Source: Rhineura floridana (taxonomy: Eukaryota > Chordata > Lepidosauria > Squamata > Rhineuridae). From it: 64,000 nucleotides of DNA. Location of the stretch: assembly GCF_030035675.1 (NCBI RefSeq), contig NC_084484.1, positions 187,862,934 to 187,926,933 of the forward strand. The letters run 5' to 3'. This document shows, in pieces, positions 10,915 to 19,700 of this stretch. The position numbers were made by a program, and so were the translations under genes. Under the pieces are notes generated by a model. The model did no database searches. It was not told the DNA's origin and saw only the letters and a program-made list of their open reading frames with translations. Each line of letters starts with the position of its first letter. Positions within the stretch are counted from its first letter, which is position 1.

Positions 10915-11690
10915 ATTTATTTATTTAATTTAATTTATATACCACCCTAAGCCAAAAAGGCTCTCTGGGCGGTGTACATAAAAGATAAAACAAGCAAAAT
11001 ATATAAATACAGTAAATATAACAGAATCAAAAGTCAAAACAACAACCAAGCAACATCAAAATATAACAATAATAAGATACTGTTTAAAATACACAATAAA
11101 AACAATTATTAAGATACATTTTAAAATGCCTGGGAGTATAAAAAGGTTTTCACCTGGCGCCGAAAAGATAGCAGCGTCGGCGCCAGGTGTACTTCATCGG
11201 GGAGACTATTCCACAATTCAGGGGCCACCACCGAGAAGGCCCTAGTTCTGGTCACCACCCTCCGAGCTTCTCGATGGGATGGCACTCGGAGGAGGACCTT
11301 AGATGTCGAGCGCAGTGTACGGGTAGGTTAGTATTGGGAGAGGTGTTCCACCAGGTATTGCGGTCCCATGCCGTGTAGGGCTTTATAGGTCAAAACCAGC
11401 ACTTTGAATTTAGCCCGGAAACAAATAGGAAGCCAGTGCAGACAGGCCAGAACGGGTGTTATATGTGCGGACCTTTTGGTCCACGTCAGTAGTCTGGCCG
11501 CTGCATTCTGGACTAGCTGTAGTTTCCGAACTATCTTCAAGGGCAGCCCAACGTAGAGCGCATTGCAGTAGTCCAACCTAGAAGTTACCAGAGCGTGAAC
11601 AACTGAGGCGAGGTCATCTCTGCCACCCTCCCCTACACTGGAGCAGATGCATCTGCAGTAAACGGTGCTTTCAGGGCACCGAAGCACTGT
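10915..11690 (-). mobile_element. L2-like LINE 3' end, antisense
   Basis: The plus strand begins with an ATTT-rich tail and 'tatataccaccctaagcc ... ctctctgggcggtgtacat'. The minus-strand frame 11687-11328 contains [33 protein letters not shown] and [16 protein letters not shown], the C-terminal part of L2 ORF2 after the catalytic core. It is 5'-truncated. A longer, better preserved relative is at 41345-42290. Confidence 0.85.
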
Positions 11691-12331
11691 TTACTGTGGA
11701 GATGCCTGCAGCAGCTGCAGTCTGGTAGATGGAGTCACATTCTGACTATGACAGAGTGTGTGGTGCAGCATACAAGACTTTGTTAAAAGGAACTGCTTTC
11801 TTGGGAGGATTTGTTACCTGAGGTATTACTGTAGCCATAAACAGGAACCCAGGAATGGACCACCGCAGAACTCTCCCATTCACCGCAAAGGGGTCCTGCT
11901 GGATGACGGAGGGGGGGAGCAGCCTGGGGTGGATCTAGCCCAATATCCCATGGGGGAGCCGGAAGTTGCCCTTAACCAGGACAACCTCTTTGTCGTCGTC
12001 CCTGTGTATTGCCTCTATCCCAGACGGAGGTGGCTCTCACGGGAGCTTTTGCCACGTGAACTCTTCTGAGCAATCCCAGCCCCTCCAGATGCCCTTAGGG
12101 GTCCCACCCGCTGGCTTTGGAAGCAGCCGCCTTCCCCTGCTTTCCCGCTCCCATCTGGCGGCGCCGGAGCCGCCCCCTTGGCACCACACCCCCAGATCTC
12201 AGCAGGGCGCGTCTTCCACCCAGCCGCTTTTTATACCTTCGCTTGAATTTTGTCTCCGCCCCCCCCCCAAAAAAGGTTTTTGTGGTTAAAAGAAGCGGCG
12301 ACAAACACACTACCAGAGAGGACGTGGCCCT
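11691..12331. other. Intergenic stretch between convergent genes; no gene seen
   Basis: I find no recognisable coding or transposon sequence here. From about 12090 the GC and CpG content rises sharply and stays high to 12720. Confidence 0.4.
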
Positions 12332-12337
12332 TTTAAT
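12332..12337 (-). terminator. Candidate ATTAAA polyadenylation signal of the NHL gene
   Basis: ATTAAA on the minus strand (tttaat on plus), about 390 bp downstream of the stop codon of the NHL-domain gene, is the nearest common variant signal. No AATAAA is present on that strand until 10686. Confidence 0.35.
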
Positions 12338-12725
12338 GTGTCCCCGCCCGCCAGGTTCGTTGGGGGAGACTTCTCGCAGCCCCCGCCCGCCTTGAGAGAG
12401 TTTCCCTCCCTGTCGTGATGGCCGAAAGGGACGGAGCCGGCTGCTGCTGCTGCTGTGGGCAGCCCCATGCCCCCCCGGGGGCGCAGAAAGCGGGGGGTCG
12501 GAGCGAGAGATTGCAGAGCCTTAGAGTGGGGGCGATGATCCCACAACAACCTTCCAACCCCCCCCCCGCAAAGGCTCTTAATGTGAGTTGCCCTCATTTT
12601 CCCCGCCCCCGCCAATTTGAAAAGGAAAACGGAACCTGGACTTTGGGGGAAGGGGGGTCCCAGCACACACGCACGCTCCCTCCCCTTCTGCCGCGCCCCC
12701 CACCTCCGGGCCTTTGGGGCGCTGA

Positions 12726-14834
12726 TCACCAGTACTGGAAGGTTTTCAAGCAATGGTGCATGCTGTCAGCCACCACCAGATGGCGATCCCCGAGCAGGGC
12801 GACCCCGCGGGGGCTGCTTAACTCCTTGGTTGCCACAGGCCAGCCCTGCCCCTGCCGAGGGTAGCAGAAGACGGCGTGGGAGTGGCGCCCCCAGTCCGCT
12901 ACCAAGACCCGGCCTGCCTCGTCCAGGGAGACGCCCCATGGGTTGGTGAGCAGAGGGGGTCGGCTGTGGACCCCCAGCACCCGCAGGAGCTGCCACTTGG
13001 AGCCCAGCACCTTTACACAGCAGCCACCATCCAGCCCACGCTCGGACACGGCCACCTCCCCGTGCCTGTTGGTGGCCACAAGATAGGGCTTACGGAAGCC
13101 CAGCACTACGTCGCTCCGTGCCAGCTGCCCCCCCCTGCTGGCCACCAGGACATGCAGCCCCCCCAGGCGAGTGTCGGCTACCAGGAATCCACCCCGGGGC
13201 CCCGCCGCGATGCCCCGAGGGCTCTGGAAGCCCTCGCTCAAAGTTTGCAGAAGGACCCCCCGGGCACTGTACACCTCCACGCCATGCCAGGTGATGCTGG
13301 TTAGGGCCAGGCAGCCGCCCCTGCCCCGGGCCACATCGAAGTAGGCCTTGCCCTTCAGGGGGAGCACCTGCCGGGCCCCCCCCACCTCCTGCAGCCGCCG
13401 GTTCCCAAAGTCCACCACGTAGAGGGAGCCGCTGCCACCACTACCGGCAGCAGGAGCCGCGGCACAGAGCCCATGGGGGAGGCAGAGCTGCCCTGGCTTG
13501 CCGCCCCACCCACCCCACTGCCCCACCAGCAGGTTACAGGGCAGAGCTGCTGGGGCACACTTGGGGGAGCCTGGCGCCCCCTGGGAAAAGGGGGGGCTCC
13601 GCTTCTGGGCAGGAGGGGCAGCTGGTGCCGGCTGCTGAGCCCCTCTGAGGAAAGGGGCCAGATCCCAGCCAGGGGAACCTGTCTCTGCCAGCTCCACACA
13701 GCTGCCCCCCAGGCGCGCCCTCCTGCCTTGCATGGCTCTGCGCAGTCTCCCCAAGGATTCAGCGGATGCCCACCGGGGCAGGGGCTCCCTGGCTGAGGGC
13801 ACCCGGCTGCCCAGCACTGCCACCTCCCTGAAGCGCCCCAAGGCCCCAACCTGCCCCCTGCAGCCATCAGAGTTGTCTTCGTGCACCCAGATGGCCCTGG
13901 CATGGAAGAGGGTGCCAGGAGCATGGGCCAGGTGGAGGGGGCCCAGGGTTCCTTCTGCAGTGGGCCGGCCTGACACTGCTGCTGACCTGCCCACTTTCTC
14001 AGCCACCGCCGGGCACCTCCCTGGCCTCTCCCCGGCACTGGAAGAGGCAACAGGCTTCATGGTGCCTGGCAGGGATCTCTCCCTCCCAGCCACCTCCTCT
14101 GGGGCCCAGTTTGCTCCCTCAGTGCCTGGCAGGGCTCCTCCTTGGGCCCCCCTAGACATCTCCCCTCGGGATGCCAGGCCGGCCTCTCGCTCAGAGGTGT
14201 AGGTTTTGAGAGTGGGGTGCTGATCGCTGCCCACAGTGGCCTGATCCCCTTGGCCAGCGGCCCAGATGCTGCCGCTGCTGCCTCCGCCGTTGCCGCCCAC
14301 CTCAGGCGAGATGGAGCCCCTCTGCCCTTCGGGGGTCCTGGCCGGGCTCTTGCACGGAGTGAGGCTCAGGACCTGCTCCTCCAAGCGGAATTCCCCCAGG
14401 GCTGCTGGAGCCCCCTGCTGGGGCACAAAGTGGGCCCAGGTCAGCTTGAGGGCGAGGCAGGTGGAGGAGGTGAGCAGCTCTCCTGCCTTTTGGGCTAGCT
14501 CCAGGGCCTGCGCTGCTGCAGGGGTCGCTAGAAGACAAGTGTGAAGGCTGCCCAGCTGGTGCCACAGGGCGTGGATCTTGGCTGTGCCCGCTTGGCCCGC
14601 CTGTTCATTGGCCTCTTGTATGCTTGCCAGCTCTTGCTGCAGCCGCAGCCGCTCCTCCCGGGCCTTCGTCCACAGCCGCTCCTCCTCCTGCAGTGCCGCA
14701 GCCAGGGCCACTTCCAGGGAGCACTGGGCATCGGCCAGGCCCTCCAGCTGGCACTTCCACAGGGCCCTCAGACAGTCCCGGGCTTGGCTGAGTGCGCGCA
14801 CCAGGGACTTGTGATCCAGTGGAGGCAACGCCAT
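12726..14834 (-). CDS. TRIM32-like NHL-repeat protein lacking RING and B-box
   Basis: A single-exon frame of 702 aa runs on the minus strand. The acceptor (pyrimidine tract, then cccag) ends at 14869, an in-frame TAG follows directly, and the first ATG is at 14834, so the protein really starts here. Residues 1-110 are helical and Glu/Gln/Arg-rich (EEERLWTKAREERLRLQQEL), probably a coiled coil. Residues about 150-465 are Gly/Pro/Ser-rich and probably disordered. From about 470 come NHL-type strands: LYVVDFGNRRLQEV, GGFLVADTRLGGLHVL, WGVSLDEAGRVLVADWG and PRGVALLGDRHLVVADSMHH, ending HCLKTFQYW, close to the TRIM32 C-terminus (DHCIKIYSY). NHL propellers bind protein or RNA. Without a RING this is probably not a ubiquitin ligase itself. 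I do not recognise a named orthologue; function is unknown. Confidence 0.75.
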   Translation of the reverse strand: MALPPLDHKSLVRALSQARDCLRALWKCQLEGLADAQCSLEVALAAALQEEERLWTKAREERLRLQQELASIQEANEQAGQAGTAKIHALWHQLGSLHTCLLATPAAAQALELAQKAGELLTSSTCLALKLTWAHFVPQQGAPAALGEFRLEEQVLSLTPCKSPARTPEGQRGSISPEVGGNGGGSSGSIWAAGQGDQATVGSDQHPTLKTYTSEREAGLASRGEMSRGAQGGALPGTEGANWAPEEVAGRERSLPGTMKPVASSSAGERPGRCPAVAEKVGRSAAVSGRPTAEGTLGPLHLAHAPGTLFHARAIWVHEDNSDGCRGQVGALGRFREVAVLGSRVPSAREPLPRWASAESLGRLRRAMQGRRARLGGSCVELAETGSPGWDLAPFLRGAQQPAPAAPPAQKRSPPFSQGAPGSPKCAPAALPCNLLVGQWGGWGGKPGQLCLPHGLCAAAPAAGSGGSGSLYVVDFGNRRLQEVGGARQVLPLKGKAYFDVARGRGGCLALTSITWHGVEVYSARGVLLQTLSEGFQSPRGIAAGPRGGFLVADTRLGGLHVLVASRGGQLARSDVVLGFRKPYLVATNRHGEVAVSERGLDGGCCVKVLGSKWQLLRVLGVHSRPPLLTNPWGVSLDEAGRVLVADWGRHSHAVFCYPRQGQGWPVATKELSSPRGVALLGDRHLVVADSMHHCLKTFQYW

Positions 14835-15401
14835 GTTCCAGGAGGGCAGGTGGCCGAGGGCGTGCTACCTGGGAAGGGAGAGAGAGAGGGGAGAGCACCC
14901 CTGTGAAGGCCAGGCCACACTCGCCTGTGTGAAGCCAGGGCTTGGCTGGCAGGAAGGGGGGGGCAATATGGCAGGAGGAGGAAGTAAGGATAGAAATATG
15001 GGGAGGGCTTGGAGGTGAGGGAGAGGCCCTGGTGCCCAAACAGAAGATTCCTGTTGGCTGCACAGGATAAAGAGCGGGTGGCCTCCTTTTGGGGAGGGGA
15101 GGGGCTTGTGGCAGCAGGAGGGACCTTCGGGAAGCAGAATGCAAGATGGATGGATGTCGGAGGCAGGGCTTTGACCCTAAGGGCCACTTCTTAAATTACT
15201 CTTTGGTCAAATATGGTTATGTTGTTTTCGTGTCAAACTGGTTGCCTTCCAGTATTGATCATGCTTCTGGTTTTGGAAATCCTCCTTTTTAAAAGACAAT
15301 TCTGAAACTGAAGAATTCTCAGTCTGAGAACGGAAGAATCGCGGAGGGAGGGGGGCAGGGGCTTCATGGCTGAAAGTTCCACCTCTGCCCACTGTTTGCT
15401 A

Positions 15402-15745
15402 GTAGCGTAGTCGCAAATTCAGAAGTGCAGGGTCCCTTCATGGTTGTCACAGCCACGACCCTCCCCCCCCCTTTTTGTTGCGGGGTTGAGAATGACATCC
15501 TTGTGAATGCCTTTTCCTACAACAACAGACACACCTAGGAGCCAATAAGCAGGAAAGAGGAGTGTTAGCTACTGAGAAGAGTCTTCTGGGTGGCTGACAC
15601 ACACCCTTTCACTCTGATTGGCTCCAATCAGCAGGAAAAAATAAGGAAGCATGTTAGAAGACTCTTCTCAGTAGCTAACACGCTCCCCTTTCATGCTGAT
15701 TGGCATGATTCGCCAGGGACCCTCCCCCAATTTGATGGTTGGGGC
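15402..15745. mobile_element. Probable non-autonomous DNA transposon with internal inverted duplication
   Basis: The left end reads gtagtcgcaaattcagaagtgcagggtcc. A related end, in the opposite sense (ggaccctggatgactaca), closes the second copy at 22440, suggesting terminal inverted repeats of hAT-like type. Inside are two perfect 26-bp arms at 15562-15587 and 15656-15681 in opposite orientation. The imperfect match extends outward (gccaataagcaggaaag against the complement of the text near 15700). No transposase frame is present. The family call is tentative. Confidence 0.45.
15562..15681. repeat. 26-bp perfect inverted repeat, 68-bp spacer
   Basis: The left arm 15562-15587 (starts gtgttagctactgagaag) and the right arm 15656-15681 (ends cttctcagtagctaacac) are exact reverse complements. 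The spacer holds a second small palindrome, gattggctccaatc. Confidence 0.9.
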
Positions 15746-16135
15746 TCCCTGCCCTCCCCCTGCTAAGCAGCCCCCCTGCCACAGCTCCTGCAACTCCAGG
15801 AAGGTCTCGGGTTGAAACCTGGAGCTTCAGTTGCTGCCTCAGGTGGCCCCATAAATATCTCATGAGCTGCTGAAAGAGTCTCTTCACTGCACCGCCTCTG
15901 CCCCCCCAGCCCCCAGCCTGGCCAGCCTTGCATTTCAGTCCTTTGGGGCAGATCCGCAGGGCATATACATATACAGAAAAAGAATTGCCGGGGTGGGGGT
16001 GAGAGCTTCTGCAGGAGGGAGTTACTGAGGAGACAGCTGGGGTGAAGGTAAAGCACCCCAAGACCTATAGGGTGTATGGGTCCCAGCTGGAGAGAAGGGC
16101 GGGAGGGGTCCTCAGGGCCCTGCAAGGCACTCACC

Positions 16136-16753
16136 TCCCCCAGCTGTTGGCAGCAACAGGAACCGGCCTTGGCCTTCAGGAAGGGAGCTGGGCATCAGCC
16201 GGGTACAGGTGAGAGAGGGAGGGTGGAGGGAGGGAGGAGTTGGATGGAAAGTGCAGGTGGGGTGGGGGCGGGAGGAGAGTCGTCATCTGATACAGGAGGC
16301 TTTGTTAGGTGCAGGCGGACAGGTTGGCAGCAGCGGCTGAGAAATGCAGAGCAATGTCTTCTTCCTTTGGGGAAAGGAGGGATTATGGCCGAATGTTGCT
16401 CAGTCCTCCCTTGAAGGCATCTGAGTGGGCGTTGCCCATCACTGCACCTTCCAACTGCAGATTCCATAATTATGGAAGACGGACCCCCAAGGAAAGAGAC
16501 CCCCTGTGCAGGGACCCCTCTGTCCCTGTGGGCTGAGTTACAGCCACCTCTGGGTGATGGAGCCAGGCTGCTCTTTGTGACCTCACAGGCAAGCCATGGC
16601 TTCTCCTGTTGTTGCTGCTGCTGCTGGCGCCAAGGCTGGAGGGAGGGCACACCTCCCTTCCCTGGACTCACTGGCTACCCCCTCCATGCCTGTGCCCGTG
16701 TCCATGCCCACCCTCTGTAGCCAACCTCCTGGACCCCTGTAGGCCTCGTCCAG
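16136..16753 (+). promoter_or_regulatory. Shared upstream region of the NHL gene (minus) and C11orf42 (plus)
   Basis: The two genes point away from each other, with about 620 bp between the candidate NHL first exon and the first C11orf42 coding exon. The DNA is moderately GC-rich. I see no TATA box or other clear core element, and no repeat. A bidirectional promoter is an inference from layout only. Confidence 0.35.
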
Positions 16754-16765
16754 TTGTATTCAACG

Positions 16766-19700
16766 ATGGACAGTGGGATCCACACTCTGGAGGTTGGCGA
16801 GGCTGATGTCAACTGGGAGCTGATCCGGGACAAGGTGAGAGGGAGTTGGCATGTCGAGGGGCAAGGAAGCCCCCCCCTTTGGATGACACCCCTGAAGGGA
16901 GGGCGGGCATGCAACATGGACTACATGGCCAACCCTAACTCCAAGACACCCCAGTTGGGGGTCGTGAGGGAGGGGACGTGAGAGCAAACCTGACTTCGGT
17001 GCTCTCATGACACATTTGCATGAAACTGTTTTCTGTGGTAGGTTATTTTTTAATCATCTTCTGAAGACCTAAATATATTGTTATTACACTCTACTTTTTA
17101 ATTTTTTTTATCAACAGCAAAATATGCATAACCCAAAACTGAGATACATCGTATACAAAATAACTTTCTCTGCATACAATCAAACAGTCTACTAATTTTA
17201 TTTGGTCACATTTATGAATCCAGGGGTTTTGAAAGGCTTATTACACTCTTCCACGTTTCTGAGTGGAGAGGGGGGGTTTCTTTGGAAGGAGGTTGCTGAG
17301 TTATGTAATAATTGAATTTATTTACAAATATACAGGTTGAGGGGAGGTGGAGGCTCAAGAGACAGCCAAAGTCCACATCAGATGTCTAGGGAGATGCAGG
17401 CAGGCAGGATCCCAAAATGCATCTTGCCTCTTTTCAGGCGTGATTCAAAAGCACATGTGAGGGTTCAAACTGTGTGACGGGCATGGGGGTGCATACTGGC
17501 CCCACCCTCAATGTTCCCATGCAGGCAAGCCAACTCCCCATCTCTTGGTGCATTGAGCACAGAAGTCTGGGGGGGGGACTCCAACTTCCTTCATCTGATT
17601 CCCCAGTGAGATCCATGGGGTGGGGACCCATGGAGTGGGCTTCCTCACTGGTGGCCCCATGCCGCTGGAATGACCTCCCTCCCTCTGGATTGTGTCTCAT
17701 CATGACACTGCTGTTGTTCCATCTTTTGCTAAGGCTTTAGACTGTGCAGAATGCTGGACTGGATTTTTTATTGCTGCTGCCACTTCATCTGTATGGAATT
17801 TATTCTGGACTATTGTTTAATATTATTGTTTAACTTTGATTTCAGTTCTATGCATTTCCACCCTGGGGGGACACAGTTGATCTGGAGCCCTGATGAATGC
17901 CCAGGGGATACTTGTGGATGGGGGAGCACAGGGCTCCCAGCTACCCTTGGCTGTTTATTTGCTCCCGTCCCACCTTGCTTCCTTGTCCGGGATGTGTGTG
18001 CAAGGAAGGAGCGCAAGGGGCTGGAACCAACAGCATGGGAGATGGGGGGCAGCGCCAGCCTGTCAGCTGGGGCCAAGGCTGCCTCTGCTCAGGCAGGGGC
18101 AGCCCTCTTTAAGAAGCAGCAGGATTTGCATTCAAGCCTCTGCACCTGTTTTGCCCAGGATCCTGGCAGGGTTGTCAGCCCCAAGGCAGGCAGCTCCCGC
18201 CTCATCCTGGGGCCAGTGGGCAGGGTTCTTTCTCCCCCTCCCTGTGGCTCCGCCTTCCTCCTCACTGCCCCCCTCTCCCTTCAGTCACCTTCCGAGACCC
18301 CCACACCCCTCAGTGGCAACGTCCAGGAACGAGCTGCAATGTGCAGCAGCTCAGCCAACTGTGCGGGGGGGGGGGGGGGATGCCGCAGCAAATATGTGTT
18401 TTGTTTCCATGCCAAAGCTGATCCATCGGTGAGCTGTTTCGTCGCCTCTGCTGAGCGACTAGCTGCCCTCGCCCTCTCCAGTAGCCACCATGCTATCAGG
18501 CTACCTGCATTGAGCAGGGGGTAGGACTCGATGGCCTTACAGGCCCCTTCCAACTCTACTATTCTAGGATTCTATTATTCCATTCCAGCTGGTCATTGTA
18601 AGAACTGCAATTTGAGAACTGGTGACTGAGCCTGCTTTTTTCCTTGTTCTTCCCTGTCCCTTCTCCCTCATGTGTCGTGCATGTTAGCCTAAGAGCAGTT
18701 ATTGAACTTTTGTAAATTGTATTTTGTAAATTGTATTGTTTTATTGATGTATTTTATATTGTATTTTTATATTTGTGGGGTGTTTTGTAAGCCGCCTTGA
18801 GAGCCTTTGGGTGAAAGGCGAGGTATACATAAATAAATAACAACACTAATAACAGACAGGGGCAAGCCGGACCCTCTGGACTGATCCCGTCCCAGCAGCG
18901 GAAGGCGCGTGTAGGCCGGAGCAGCGCGTCTCCTGCGGTGATGCGCCCTCTCTCTCCCTCCCGGCAGGTCGTCGAGGAGCGCTTCGGGCCGACGGTGGTG
19001 CCGGTGCCCTTCCTGGAGGACGCCGCCTCCTACGACCTGCTGACGGTGCTGATCAAGAAGGCGCCGCTGGGCCAGGGCCTCCTGCGCCGGCAGCGCTGCC
19101 TGGTGCCCGTCGGGCCGCTGGAGCACCTGCTGGCGGGGGGCGCGGCGGCGGCGGCGCGGGAGCTGACGCACTGCACGCGCGAGTACAACGCCCGCGTGCG
19201 CGGCGAGTCCCGCTACGAGGAGACGCGGCTGGCGGGCGGCGCCCTGCGGCACCTGCGCCTCACCATGGCCGGCGTCCACAAGAAGGTGGCCTTCCTGGTG
19301 CTGCGCCCCGGCGCGGTGGCCCTGCGCCCGGACCTGCCCTGGCTGCGCGCGCGGAGCAGCATCTACGTGGTCTACGAGGTCTTCTACTGCGGCAGCCTGA
19401 CGCTGGCCGTCACCCAGGGGGCGGCGCAGCGCAGCTTCCACCGGGCGCAGCCCCTCCCGGTGGCCTTCTCCTGCCTCAAGTTCGCCCTCAGCGGCAAGGG
19501 GGTGCTGGGCTCCCAGAAGCCCATGGGCCACAGCTTGCCCGCGCGGGCGGCCTGGGTCCGAATGGCCGTGCTGGAGGCCCCCGGCCCGGCGGCGCCCTTG
19601 GAGACCGCCCCGCCCAGGGACAGCCCCGCCGGCCGCAAGCGGTGGAGGCCCCTGAGCAAGGCCTCCCGGAGCCTGGCAGGTGAGGACGCAGGCGCTGCCC

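Larger units (their letters stand above)
14835..16140 (-). other. 5' UTR, intron and candidate first exon of the NHL gene
   Basis: The coding exon extends upstream to 14868. A strong donor on the minus strand (GGGGAG then GTGAGT) ends a possible non-coding first exon at 16135; its start is not visible. The intron between them contains the inverted-repeat transposon at 15402-15745. Confidence 0.4.
16835..18967 (+). other. C11orf42 intron 1
   Basis: It contains a probable degraded L2 3' end at 17620-17850, a CR1 3' end at 18503-18582 and a LINE tail at 18650-18845. The A/T-rich part 16985-17330 has no feature I can name. Confidence 0.5.

Noticed and set aside
18968-19679. Gasdermin-like N-terminal domain
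   Set aside because: The pattern VPVPFLEDAASYDLLTVLI and IYVVYEVFYC is faintly gasdermin-like, but the exon joins in frame to blocks and a C-terminal end that fit C11orf42 better, there is no gasdermin C-terminal half, and the position next to FHIP1B supports C11orf42.
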